Both the position numbers and the translations under genes were made by a program. 64,000 nt of DNA, from positions 33,708,443 through 33,772,442 of the forward strand of contig NC_083571.1 in assembly GCF_027579695.1 (NCBI RefSeq), in the 5' to 3' direction. Shown here piece by piece: positions 9,758 through 22,200 of this stretch. Numbering within the stretch: the stretch's first letter is position 1; the number at the start of each line of letters is the position of its first letter. Origin of the DNA: Neoarius graeffei (taxonomy: Eukaryota; Chordata; Actinopteri; Siluriformes; Ariidae). The notes beneath the pieces were generated by a model. It made no database searches and was not told the origin of the DNA. It saw only the letters and a list, made by a program, of their open reading frames with translations.

Positions 9758-10207
9758 TTGGCGCAAGGTAATGTTACTGTATCAGATAGTCATGGTAAGG
9801 CAAATGTTCTCAATGATTATTTTAATTCGATTTTTACTAAGGAGAACTCTGACTTTATGCCTAGTTTAGATCCTAGTTTGTCATGTTCAAACATGAATCA
9901 AATAACAGTTACATCCTCAGGGGTTCAGAAACTCTTGGAGTCCCTTAATGTAAATAAGGCTAGTGGACCTGATGGTGTGCCAACACGTATCTTGAAAGAG
10001 CTGTCACAAGAGTTGGCTCCCATTTTAGCTTCTCTCTTTCAACAATCAGTAGATCAAGGTGTGTTACCAAATGACTGGAGAATAGCTAATGTAATTCCAA
10101 TTTTCAAAAAAGGGAAAAGATCTCTAGCAAGTAATTATAGACCAGTATCCCTTACTTCTGTAACATCTAAAATAATATCATATGCCGCCATATTTGGAAA
10201 CACTTAG
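9758..10207 (+). pseudogene. LINE reverse transcriptase, N-terminal part
   Basis: A 149-codon frame with hallmark LINE RT blocks: FNSIFTKEN, VNKASGPDGVPTRILKEL, LPNDWRIANVIPIFKKGK and NYRPVSLTSVTSKI. These are the first RT motifs of jockey/CR1-type LINEs. The frame ends where the palm and catalytic Asp pair should follow, and the downstream sequence jumps to the C-terminus, so the product would be inactive. Confidence 0.85.
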
Positions 10208-10365
10208 AAGATCATAAGGTGCTTAGTAATTTTCAACATGGAATTTTAGAAATGTCTCTGCAACCTGTAAATCTACATTTTATTGTAGTTTAATAAGACC
10301 TAAGAATATGCAAATTCTGCCTGGTATCCCTATCTTCAAAAAGACATACCGTATATCGTCTTGAT

Positions 10366-10755
10366 ATGATTCAACGTACCGCAGCTAGATTGTGTTTTAA
10401 TAATTATTCGAGGGAACCAGAGGTAGTAACTGATATGCTCAACAAATTGGAGTGGCCATCCCTTGAAGGTGGAAGAGTTCTCTCTCGATTGGCTATGTTT
10501 CATCGGATTGTATATCAGACTATTGATATCGAGAGAGACTTGTATCTTACTCCTCTACCTCATATTTCAAGGGGTGGAAACTCTATGACTTTTTTACAGC
10601 CACATTCAAATTGTAATCAGCATGCAAATAGTTTCTTTCCTTGGGCGATTAATCAGTGGAATAGGCTTCCAGGAGATATTGTTAATATAGAGGATAACAC
10701 AAAATTTAAGGCTGCTTTACGTGACCATCTCATTGAAAATGGAAGGTGGTTTTAG
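10366..10755 (+). pseudogene. LINE ORF2 C-terminal domain
   Basis: A 129-codon frame matching the usual tail of CR1/jockey-group proteins: IQRTAARLCFNNYSRE, LEWPSLEGGRVLSRLAMFHR, FFPWAINQWNRLPGDIV. It ends at a TAG (10753-10755), followed by AT-rich 3' sequence to the end of the LINE near 10921. Confidence 0.82.
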
Positions 10756-10921
10756 GAAATTTTAAATTAGATATATATTATTTATAGCCTTGAACTTTAA
10801 TTTTTATTTATTTATTTTATTAATTTATTTTATAAGTTTTATATTACTTGTATTTATATGTTTTATTTATATTGATGTGATGTTTAAATATGCTTTATCA
10901 ATTAATAAAGTAGAAGTAGAA

Positions 10922-11392
10922 GGTTTAACTTGATCATGCACTGACAGTTACATCATTCTGTCGCTAAACGAACAACTGATCACAATGAGGTGCTCGCTGA
11001 CCACCGATATTTATTAATATGGTCCTGTGTTTCCTTTCCTTCACAAAATAATGTATTTTCTTCTCACTTTCCGTTACTTTAGTCGGTCTTTCACGTTTCA
11101 TTCACACACTCACGTCCTCCAGTTTTCTCTCCTGTTTCAAATTTGCATCCCACAATGCCTTGCATGAACAGGGAAAGCCCACCACGTGATGCGTGACATA
11201 GTATCTTGTTGAAGCAAGAAAAAATAGCAGAGAATTTAGGGCCACATGGCCCTAAATTAATTAATTGTTCTATTTTTTAAAAACCTAATAAAACTGGAAG
11301 TGTGTGATTTGAATTCAGTAGCTTTCGGTCCACTAAACAAAAATAATTGGGTGTCAGGGAAAATTCTTTTTATGACCTAAACTTGAAAAATC
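10922..11392. other. Unassigned AT-rich interval
   Basis: No gene, recognisable transposon end or tandem repeat is visible here. It separates the LINE tail from the first SINE. Confidence 0.5.
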
Positions 11393-11772
11393 GGGTGGCA
11401 CGGTGGTGTAGTGGTTACCACTGTTGTCTCACAGCAAGAAGGTCCGGGTTCGAGCCCCGTGGCTGGCGAGGGCCTTTCTGTGCAGTTTGCATGTTCTCCC
11501 CGTGTCTGCGTGGGTTTCCTCCGGGTGCTCCGGTTTCCCCCACAGTCCAAAGACATGCAGGTTAGGCTAACTGGTGACTCTAAATTGACCGTAGGTGTGA
11601 ATGTGAGTGTGAATGGTTGTCTGTTGTCTGTGTCTGTGTGTCAGCCCTGTGATGACCTGGCGACTTGTCCAGGGTGTACCCCGCCTTTCGCCCGTAGTCA
11701 GCTGGGATAGGCTCCAGCTTGCCTGTGACCCTGTAGAACAGGATAAAGCGGCTAGAGATAATGAGATGAGAT
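11393..11772 (+). mobile_element. Mermaid/V-SINE-like tRNA-derived SINE, copy 1
   Basis: A tRNA-like head has a Pol III A box (TGGTGTAGTGGTTA) and B box (GGGTTCGAGCCCC). The conserved core follows (GGGTTTCCTCCGGGTGCTCC, then CCAAAGACATGCAGGTTAGG), and the 3' end carries AGAGATAATGAGATGAGAT. The long readable frames inside are incidental to this non-coding repeat. It lies downstream of tlr3. Confidence 0.9.
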
Positions 11773-12961
11773 AATTAAGGTAATGAAAAATTTATTATTG
11801 AAACATCTTTACTTTTAATATTAGTTAACACAACTGAGCTTACAATAATATTAAAAGTAAACATTTTTAAAATTACAGTATGTAAATGCTATTTTAATCC
11901 ATGATGCTCTTTTGTGTATTTCTTATATAAACCAATAATAATAACAATAAAAGGCCAAATAGTCAAAGAACATCACTGTTTGAGCCTCGGTGCTTCTTCA
12001 AACTGAAAAAAAACTTAACTTTATCCCAATGTCTTTCTAAACTACTATCATTTAAAATAATTACACTTCCAAGTAAAATAAGTGTAGAAATGTTGATGAA
12101 TTTACACACCTTCAAATATGTTGTTCCAGACACAGCCACTAGACGGCAGAGCATGACAAATCATGAGAACCAAAATATGAACACAACGCTGTTGTATAAA
12201 ATCAACAGCTTACACACAAAAATTAGTTCACTACATCACTGTCATGTCATGGTTTGAAAAATTTTTCATACAAAAATATGCAACATTACAAAAATTCACC
12301 TCTTGTGATTCAGTGCAAAATATTTCTCTGAAGTTCATATTCTTTCGCTGTGAGGCTTTGGTTTAAAAATGAATCAGGAATTCTGTTTTAGGTGAAACAG
12401 GGAACTGTTCTTTGGGTTGAACAAATAACAAAAGGACAGTTTCTGCTTTAAAGACAGTATGGGTTTAAAAGAAAGAAAGTGGAGGAACCTTGATGAAGTT
12501 GGCACGCTGTGTAAAAAAGAAACAATAAAAATTAGACAATTCATTTGTGTTAAAAAGTGTTGTCTGAAATCAAGTGTTGTCTCAATTCACTTACTTAGCT
12601 TTAATTTTGCCATGCTAGCAATAACTAGCTTAGTGTAACACAGTCTTCAAATTCACAAGTATCTGGCCCTGTCACCTTTTTTCCAAAAGCTAGCATTACT
12701 CGTAATGCTTGCTTTTGGTATCTATGAACTAACGAAGCTAAGTGTATTTAATGATCTGTAGCTTCACTCTTATTATACAACGTATTATCCATCTAACTGT
12801 TACCTTCCTTTGGCTAATTTGTGAACATTAGCTTACTCTGTAAGCTGTTAGCTTAAAAAGCAAACTTGTTATAATTTCAGACTTCCAAAAAAGCTAAACA
12901 GCATGAAATGAAAGCCTTTCTTGAGGCTAGCATTAATAGCAACCCTTACTATTGGTGTCTG
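11773..12961 (-). other. Probable tlr3 3' UTR and downstream sequence
   Basis: About 1.2 kb follows the tlr3 stop codon on the minus strand. It is AT-rich with no coding frame of interest. A canonical AATAAA (minus strand, 11796-11791) is a candidate polyadenylation signal, which would give a 3' UTR of about 1.1-1.2 kb. The assignment is an inference; RNA evidence would settle the end. Confidence 0.45.
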
Positions 12962-13238
12962 TTATAGAGAGTTAAATCCATCGTCCAGGTTTTGCCCAGA
13001 TGGTAGGTTTTGGCTGACGCGGTTGCTTGAGGCTAATGCTAGCTGTAGTTTCTGGCGGAAAGCCGGGATGCGTTCTTTTTGCAGTGGCCACTGGACTATG
13101 CAGCGCCGTTTCAGCATGCCTTTACGCAACATGAGCGACTGAGTCAGGCGGTACTCTGCGACATCCTCCAGGAAAATCAGAACCAGCGAGTCTCGATTTT
13201 CTTCCATTACCTGGTGAAGGGCGTGTTGGGCTTTAAAC
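12962..13238 (-). CDS. tlr3: tlr3 coding exon 4 (TIR C-terminal half, stop)
   Basis: The acceptor is TTTCTCTAG|G, at 13240-13239. The first base completes a codon split as CA|G. The exon encodes [14 protein letters not shown], the LVLIFLEDV strand and the box 3 region [12 protein letters not shown], then a tail of about 17 residues to the TAA at 12964-12962. The tail is longer than in human TLR3. Confidence 0.93.
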
Positions 13239-16200
13239 CTAGAGAAAGATTTGTGAGAGAAAAAGACAGAACTGAGAACACTTGTGACAAGCACTTATTT
13301 TAAGATGTATTGAGAAAGTAAATCTACACTGAATGTTTGTATTTTGGTTGGCATCTGTGAATAAATTTCATCATCTGCATGACAATTACATTAACAGTGG
13401 AACACAAATGTAGATAAAATATGCTTAGTTTAATTATTCTGGTATAATTTGCTAAAATGAGTGAATGTTTTGGCTCATTTTTAAGGGAACAATTAGAGGA
13501 ACTAGACACAAGAAGTAGAAACTGGCTTGTGGACAATTTTCTTTGACCAAATGACTTTCAGTTCATTCTTTAATCATGTCATGTGTGGTTGTAATTCTTA
13601 GACTTACTGTCTACACCAGGGATCATTCAAAAGTGCCTCGGTGACAACAAAAATGATTTTCCGGGACTTTCTCATGTTCTCTACAATGCTCTCTAATGTG
13701 GAGCTGCCTGGTATTGCATCCCGGTCCTCCAAAAAGAACCTGAAATTCTTGTCTTCCAGAGGAAGCAAGCTTCGTTCCACCCAAAGGTAATCCTCGTAAG
13801 CATGGACAATGTAGGCTTTGTATTCGTATCTGCACTCAGCCAACCTTTTATAGCGAGAGTCATTTATATCCAGGGTGCGATTGACTAAAATGTTCCAGTA
13901 GAATTGAATTCTCCACCCATGGAAGTGCACAAAGAAGGCTATAACCATCAAACCTAGTACTAAAGTGCTGGTGATTATATACATAGCCTGGAAGGGTACT
14001 AGGTCCTTACAGGATTCTGGGTTGAAGTCCAACACCGAGTGGTTAAAGTACAAGGATGGAGTATTGCAGATGTAGCTTTTGGCACGGTCAGGTACACTGG
14101 TGTTGGTGGTATTGAGCCAATTGTGGAACCATAATATGCTCTCACAGGTGCAATCAAAGGGGTTATGGTCCATGATAAGCTCTGTCAGGTTGGACAGCGG
14201 TACGCCAAATGTCTCCTGCCGCACTGAGGTCAGGAGGTTTTTCTCCAGCCACAGGAAACGCAAAGACTTCAAGTCATCAAAAATGGAGTTATGCAGAAAA
14301 TTCAAGAGATTCCCACTAATACTGAGGTATTTTAGCTGTGAAAGGCCTTGGAAGGCCTTTGTTGGAATCTCATCAAGACCATTGTAGTCCAACTCAAGAA
14401 CAGTAAGGTTCTGAGCATCACGAAGGAACAGCACTGGACCCCCAGGATTAGCATTTTTCCACACCCTGGCCAAATTATTGTGCTGCAGTTTCAGCACACT
14501 AAGATGGTGTAGTCCATCAAGCAAGCCATTTTTGATGTTTGCAATGTTATTATTACTGAGATCCAGCAATGTCAGGTTGACCAACAGTCGAAACGGAGAC
14601 GGATCCATTTCCAAATTGTAACTTAGGGCATGCCCAAGCATCAGAGTCCTCAGCGTGGGTACATGGATGAACGACGTAGGCGTTAAACTGATCATCTGCT
14701 GGTTGAAGGACAAATTAATTTCCTTGATACTGTTGAGACCCTGAAACTCTTTCCCCATCAGCTTCTGATTGATGTAGTTATGGCTGAGCACAAGAGTCTT
14801 GAGGTTTTCTAAGCTTGAAAAAGCTCCTGGACCAAGGGTCTTGATGCCCATACCTGTAAGATTGAGTGTCTGAAGAAGTGGAGATCCTTTCAAGGAGGCA
14901 AACGTGGTGTTGCTGATTATCTTTAGCCCTGTGCTGCTCCAACCCAAATTCAGTTCTCTCAGACATGGAAGTCCATAAAAGATATTCTCAGTAATCTCCC
15001 TAAACGAAGTCCTCTCCATGTACAGATATTCCAGCTTGGCCAAAGGCTGGAAAGAGAAGTCCTCTATGACAGGCAAAGGGGATGCATGACCTTTAGCTAG
15101 CGCCAACTGCAGATTGAGTTTCTTCAGACTTTTCAGTCCTAAAAACGTACCGTTGGTCAGCTGTTTTATGTTGTTTTGTTCTAAAGAGAGGTACTCCAGC
15201 ATGGGAAACCATTGAAAGGCTCCATCTGTGATTCTGGCCATGTTGTTGTTGGAAAGATCCAGAATAGTGAGATTAGTCTTGCTTAAGCCTTTGAAGGTGC
15301 TGCTGCTCAGCACGAATTGTTGAGTGTTTTGGACAGATAGGTTTCTCAGATAGGTGTTCGACAGCTCCTCACAGAGTCTGGACATGAAGTTGGGGTTGAG
15401 CTTGCAACCATCTAGCACCAGGTCTTGTAATCCGGCAATGGGTGTGAAGCAGCCTTGATCCACCTGGTGATTGAGGCTACAATTAGTACAATGGTGTTAG
15501 AAGTATATGTTGTTTTTACAGACTATACCTTATACCGCAGTACTGTAGCTATAACAAAGCTTAGTGGTAAATGACATATAGACTCAATTTCACAGAGGTA
15601 CGGTTCTCATCTGTGCTACCAATTTTAGTGATTTCAGCTTGACTAAACAACTTCCTTTGTTAACCAACATGATAACTATGGATAATTATAGACTTTCAGC
15701 TAGCGCAATGCATAAGTTGACATTTTTATACCTTTCAGTGCCACCTGTAATCATGTTAATTTAGAAAAGTCACTATAAAAGTTCTGGAATCTGTTTGTGA
15801 CACAAAAATCGTGTTATAATCCGGAAAATACAGTAAATCCATATGCTAGCCAATGTTATATCAGTTCAGTCAAAAATAGGTTCGAGAAACCACATGGCTC
15901 AAAATTAGTACAATTTTTTTTTTCTTCCTTAAAACAGATTCTGATCACGTTTCCCCTAACCAGTCCAATAAAAGCTTCATTCCTTGATGCAATGTTAGTT
16001 AGGGGTGGATGATGTGACAAAAAATATCACAAACATTTCCACAATACATTATACAGATCACAATATAGAGTACTATATGGAGACGAGTGTTTTACTGGGA
16101 AATACGCCACTCGTATTTTTCATACGAGCTACATCCAGGATATAGAGAACTTTCTCATTGAATATTTGCATCAGCTCTGACGTGTGATGTCATGTTGTCT

Positions 16201-19200
16201 TGACAACCATGCAATATCGTAAACCATATTCAATGCTCATTCTCCATTGGGTAGAGTGGCGTAATACACATAGGATAGGCAATATGCTAACAATATAACA
16301 TGCTATCAAACCAAATGAATGAAACTCGCTAGAAGGGAATAGAATACATGTTTTTATTCCATGGAAAAGTGCCCTGTATGTATAATAATTACCATTACTA
16401 TACATACAGGACACTTTTTCCATGGAATAAAAACATGTATTCTTTTCCCTTCTAGTGGGTTTACTGATGGCATGCAATATTGTTATCATATCGCTTATCC
16501 CCCATGTATTATGCCACTCTCCCCAATGGAGAATGAGCGTGCAATATTGTTACAATATTGCACGTTGTCAAGACAACACGTCACTCGTCAGAGCTCATGT
16601 GAAGATCCAATGACAACTTTTCTTCTGCGCATGCGCACAATCATTTCTTTGTCCGCCGGGAAAGCGAGAAGACGGGATTATTTCAGTGCTTGGTTTAACC
16701 ACTAAATAAATAAACTGAAAACTGAGACTAAAGACGTGCTGAACACCCAAAAGGCTACCAACACTTAATTATGTATTCTTCACGCATATTTACAAGAGAA
16801 AAACATACCAAGGGACATTGAAAAAGTGGAAAAGAGACATGTCAGAGATGTAAAACTTCCGCACTAGCGAGTGACTGTGACAGTTTGTACATAAACATGG
16901 CTGCGAGGTTTGCTTCATTAAAAGCAGAAGATTTAAAAAGAAAGACGCACTGAACACCTGAAAGGCTACCAAAACTTCACTGGATATTCTTCACGCATAT
17001 TTACAAGACAAAAACATATGAACAGTCATCGAAAAACTGGAAAAGAGAGCAATAGCCGAAATATAAACTTCTACTTGGAGGTGAGGAAGAGTTACGGAAA
17101 CTTTTACAAGAGAACTTCACTCGTGGACTTCACTCAGCAAAGCCCTTTTGTTTTGAACAACTGCAATGTAACAATTAACTAAACCAAAAGTAACTTTGAA
17201 CTGTCAACCTGTATATAGCTTGTATATAAGTTGGGTTGTTGTTCAGGCTTTTTGGACTTGTACCATTTTTATTGTTAGAGCTTTGACTTTGTACAGTACA
17301 TTGGATCGACAGAACATTGAATTACATTCTATCAGAATCAGCATTCAATATTGGTAAGTTCCCCCCTGTTCTTAACTTTTTGTAAAATCTATAATTGCTC
17401 CGTTGAATATTATGTATAATAATAATAATAATAATCTCATCTCATCTCATTATCTCTAGCCGCTTTATCCTTCTACAGGGTCGCCGGCAAGCTGGAGCCT
17501 ATCCCAGCTGACTACGGGCGAAAGGCGGGGTACACCCTGGACAAGTCGCCAGGTCATCACAGGGCTGACACATAGACACAGACAACCATTCACACTCACA
17601 TTCACACCTACGGTCAATTTAGAGTCACCAGTTAACCTAACCTGCATGTCTTTGGACTGTGGGGGAAACCGGAGCACCCGGAGGAAACCCACGCGGACAC
17701 GGGGAGAACATGCAAACTCCGCACAGAAAGGCCCTCGCCGGCCACGGGATCGAACCCGGACCTTCTTGCTGTGAGGCGACAGCGCTAACCACTACACCAC
17801 CGTGCTGCCCAATAATAATAATAATAATATTGGCTAGCTTTTTTTGTGGTATATCAGATATATTCCATTCAGCTACTCATCTTCGACTCGTTCAATATCA
17901 TGCTAGCTGAATGGAATATGTATGATATACAACTCAATGCCAGCCAATATTATTTAAATATTTCACTCCGATGATATCACTCCCAGTGTTTTCCCATTGA
18001 CTAGATGCGTGGTGTCAAAATGGCAAACTGGTTCAAAATTAAAATTCTTTTGATTAACTTGCGTATTTTTTTTGGTGGATGTGTCCATATAATATAAAGA
18101 ACATTACACAGTGGCGCAAATATATCAAGTTTGTCTTCTCATGTTGAAAATATTTTCAAATATACATTCGGCACTTGAAGATAAACTTCATATCTTTGTG
18201 CAACTGTGTAATATCCTCTATACAGTAAATCCTCTAATACTGGCCTGTATTCCATTACTGGCCGGGACTCTAATATTGGCCGGTCTCGCTGTCGGAGGAG
18301 GTAAATAATGGCCGGACTCTAATACAGGCCGGGGCTATAACCAACGATGTTTCTGAGATCATAGTGGCCTTACACAATCGTTCCGATCTGAAAGACAATT
18401 GTGATCAGTGGCGCCGCCAGGCGTATGGCCGTACGCACTAGGCGTACCTTGGGGAGAGAGATATTTTTTTTTAATTATAATTGTTACCTGAATGCTTTGG
18501 CAATGCAACATAATTTGAGAAAGAGAGAGAGAGAGAGAGACGTGTGTGTGCCGGCGCATTTGTGTGCTTCAGGAGTGGGCGGGGTGTGCGTGACCAAGAA
18601 AGCTCATTGGTCAATGCAGATATACTTTTCTTGCACCACTGAGATTCTTTCCAGTTTTGAGAAACGGAGACAGACAATCGTCAGTAGTCAGAGCTTGTGC
18701 GAGAATTTATCGAGAAGCGAGTCAAAAATGAGTAAACGAACCCTGAAACAAACGAGCTTGTTTCAGACTTTTACAAAAAAGTCCAAAAGCAGTGATCCAG
18801 GGGTGTCATCTGCTTGCCAGTCCTCTCCAGTATCAGCTAGTAACACGGCACCGGCAGCTTCCACTCCTCCGCAACCGAGCAGCAGTACGCTGCAACTGGA
18901 TGCTAGCTCAGTTCCTTTGAGGGAATTGCCTTCATCTACCTCTGAGTTTGAAACTAGCCATACATCCAGTGAATTTCATATAAGAACACCTACATCTCCC
19001 TATGTCCCTTACGATCAGAAGTAGATGGTTGCTCCACCTTGCTGACAAATGAGCCATCAGATAGCTTTACTAATGAGCCACGAGTCAGCCCGCTATCACT
19101 GACATCAGATTTATCAGACATAGGTAAACTTCAACCAGATGCCTTAAAATGTGCACCGGACTCTGTAAAGCTCAATGTCCTACAGAACCGCTTCAAACCA

Positions 19201-22200
19201 GACAGAGGGTGGGTGGCTCCTTCTACTCTGATTTTCGGTAAACTCAGAAAAATACCCGAGGAGTTTTTCAACGAGTCTATGTACCCCACGTTGCGCTACA
19301 GTGTGTGTCAGAGTCGTGCGTGCGGTAGTGCTGAGCAAGTTCACTAGATTCTAATCGAGGCTATAAAGAGTTTATTGTTTATTGTCGTGTGTAGTTCACA
19401 TATGTTGTTCAAATATCAGCCTGTGTTCATGGAAGGCTATTGTTCAATTTCAAGTTAAAGTTCTATCGTTGTTTTGTGTATAAGCCTATAGATCGACTCT
19501 TCATAGAAACTGCAGCACGCAAGCGTTTTTTTTGGGGGGGGGGGGGATTACACCGCTAGTGCGTACCTTACAGTTCAACCCTGCAGGCACCCCTGATTGT
19601 GATTACCGGTAGGTCTGGTGGTAACCAGGCAACCAAGCATCAACTTGACTCGAACGTGAGACTTCAGTTTTCAGTCACCAGCATCTTTTTATTCATTCCA
19701 CTGGTAGTCTGTTTTGCTCAAATAGAAATAGAAGCCTGCCTCTAATTCTGGCCTCCTTCCAATAATGGCCTGGACCAAGATGCACTTGAGTGAAATAAAG
19801 GCCCCGGCCTATATTAGAGGATTTACGGTATATTGGTTTGCGCATAAACTGCCATCAAAACAATCATGTTACTTTTTTTTTTAAGGAAAAAAATATATAC
19901 AAATAATTGTAATTATATGACTTAATACTGAAAAAAATCCCAGAAATAATTCAGTAAAATTCTCTAAAATTAGCATTGTAAATATTTTTTTTAATTTTTG
20001 AAAAAGAATGGATAAATTTTAAAAATGTAATGTTTTAAAAATATATTGCGATACCCACAATCTTCAGAGAAATGTTACATAATTTATGATTTATTACAAT
20101 ACCAATTGGCCGATTAAATCATCATATGAGGGGATAGTACGAGTTATTACATGATAATGATCTGTTTTGTTGCACTCAATCATAAACTCAGTGAGTGGAA
20201 AATGCACTGACATGCCTGCGCTGGTGTGTGGAGCTCTGTCAGTAAACACAACAGCCTTGATCAAAGTCCATGCGATTTTTTTAATTTTTTTTATCCGTGG
20301 CTCCACATCAGAGGACAATACTGATAAACCGCCAAAGACGGGGACAAAGCGACCTTGGTCTGAAGAGGAGAAAAAGGCCGCCGATAAAGCGTACGAGAAG
20401 GAGAAACGACAAAGGACTTATAAGCAAACGTGGGAGCAGGATAGGCCTTGGCTGCAATACGATTTTTATGGAATAATTAATTTTTTTCAAGTTGATTCCT
20501 AGTCAATATGAAGCTCCTGATGCTTTCTCTCTCATAAATGGTTAAATACAGAAAGCATGTTGGACATGTTTTGGGTGCTATAGTCATGATAGTAAGTATA
20601 TTTGTTTTCAATACTCATACACCAAGTTGCCAAGTTTTCCAATATATTATTATTTGTTGATATTATATTATGGTGCTCTGTGTTGTTCTCATTTATGTAT
20701 TTAACAACAGTATCAAAATACTCGGGTCTTGAAATAAATGCACATTAGTCATGAACCATGGTAACTACTCTCTCTTGTGTTATTTTTGACAGAAGTAAAA
20801 TTCATACATGAACAAATTTTGGCTAGTTGATTTTCTGTTTGGCGAGTTACTTTGGAAGGTAACTAGCCTGGCTGGCTGGTGAAAAAATATATGAATTTCT
20901 AGGCCTGGATATGGAAATAACAATTCCTAGACAGCTCTATCCCAACTACTCTCACTCTTCCCAGATTCATATTCTACTTTACTGTGAACTATTTAGCGTA
21001 ATCAGCTTGTATTATTAGTTACATCTCAGCTCATTGGTTTTATGCTCCTTTATTCATCATGATTCAGTAACCTTAATTCCTGCTTTGGGCTGCATGGTTA
21101 AAAGTTTGTCTTGTTTTCTTACTTCCCCATCTCCCCTTTTGCACATAACATATGCTACTACTCTGTTCCGCATTCATTCACACTAATACAAGAACAGTGA
21201 AAGTGAGCGTATGATGAAGCTGTGTTCCTCCTCACCTTCTTCAGAGGCAGCGAAGAAAGAACCAGTGTCCGGAAAGACGAGGATTTGTTGAGAAAATAAA
21301 AGTCGCCCTTCTTCAGGTCTGTGATTTCATTGCCTGCGAGGAAGAGGGTCTCCAAGCTGGGCAGTTGGGGTCGTAACCCCAGGCAAGCGGTAGTCAGTTT
21401 GTTTCGGGATACGTCCAGCCAGACCAAATTCTGCAGAAATATAGAGGAAATATGAAATGAGATCATGCTAATGCTAATACAACATACAGCACTTAATAAT
21501 ACATTGTGCAGCATTTAAGGTATTCTAACACTAACATTCGTCAAGTAATCTGATGTTTGGAAGCGATGGTCACCTACGAGCTAGCTAACGTGAGGTTATT
21601 TGTGTATTTTATTGTGTACGCAAAGCCAAATCCAAATTTGTTTACAATCTAGCTAAAGTTAAGTAAACTACTCACGTGTCGTGATGAAGTTTGTGATTTG
21701 CTGAACAGCTTTGTCCTAAGCTTTGCCCTTGCTGACTCAGGAACTCCTGCATGCCATCACATGCATAAAAGATAAACACTGATGCTGTAGTTATGATGTG
21801 GCTGCACTCTGCCTGGTTCTACCAGACGCTTGTACTTTCTCAACACTCCAGCAGATTATGAATGTGAAAGTAAACATAAATATGGCTGATGTGTCCTGAC
21901 TGGCTGTAATTCCATTATAACATGGCACTGCCCTGTGAGTCACACACTTGAACACACTCTGTAGACAAACAGCAGCTGCAGCAAACGTCTTACTTCAACA
22001 GAAACACAAAAGAAACTCAATTCCAATGAAATCTAAATAGGCCTGTAACGATAATCAATACATCAATTAATCGCACGATAACTTTTAATGAGCTCGATAA
22101 CTTTTCCGGCCGCGATAATTTCTATTTGCATGCTTGTTTGTTTTCCTCGTCTCTCTCTCTCTACCAAAGAGACTGAATGTCAAAAGGCTTCTATCGGTCT

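Larger units (their letters stand above)
9402..10921 (+). mobile_element. LINE (non-LTR retrotransposon) fragment, RT internally deleted
   Basis: The plus strand encodes the linker after an endonuclease (LPWFSPSLKKLNRKVQRLY, about 9507-9563), then the start of a LINE RT, and finally the C-terminal domain. The segment that should carry the catalytic YADD box is missing between about 10200 and 10360. The 3' end has an AATAAA near 10903 and a short GTAGAAGTAGAAG tail rather than poly(A), as in CR1/L2/jockey-type LINEs. The clade is not certain. Confidence 0.8.
18223..19827. mobile_element. TA-flanked MITE (pogo/Tigger-like ends), split by hAT
   Basis: Ends CAGTAAATCCTCTAAT (18223) and ATTAGAGGATTTACGG (to about 19827) form terminal inverted repeats flanked by TA. 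Just inside, both sides carry short CTGGCC/GGCCGG repeats. CAGT-type ends with TA duplication fit the pogo/Tigger branch of Tc1/mariner. Without the nested hAT it is about 415 bp and has no transposase. Confidence 0.7.
15464..21235 (-). other. tlr3 intron between coding exons 2 and 3, transposon-rich
   Basis: GT-AG intron of 5.8 kb. 15464-16080 and 19828-21235 hold mostly AT-rich sequence with no gene; the rest carries a foldback/tandem repeat complex (16080-17060), a SINE (17434-17810) and a hAT element nested inside a pogo-like MITE (18223-19827). All lie in non-coding sequence and leave the exons intact. Confidence 0.8.

Noticed and set aside
11400-11460. tRNA gene from A and B box motifs
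   Set aside because: The boxes belong to the SINE head; no cloverleaf with acceptor stem and anticodon was evident.
14079-14387. Plus-strand frame inside tlr3
   Set aside because: Antisense to the leucine-rich-repeat exon with no motif of its own.
16541-16566. GTGCAATATTG..CAATATTGCAC as a regulatory operator
   Set aside because: It is part of the larger foldback repeat and mirrored sequence; no gene starts nearby.
16083-17990. One transposon spanning the whole interval with matching outer ends
   Set aside because: The TCCCAGT-type motifs at both sides do not align as inverted repeats and no flanking duplication was found.
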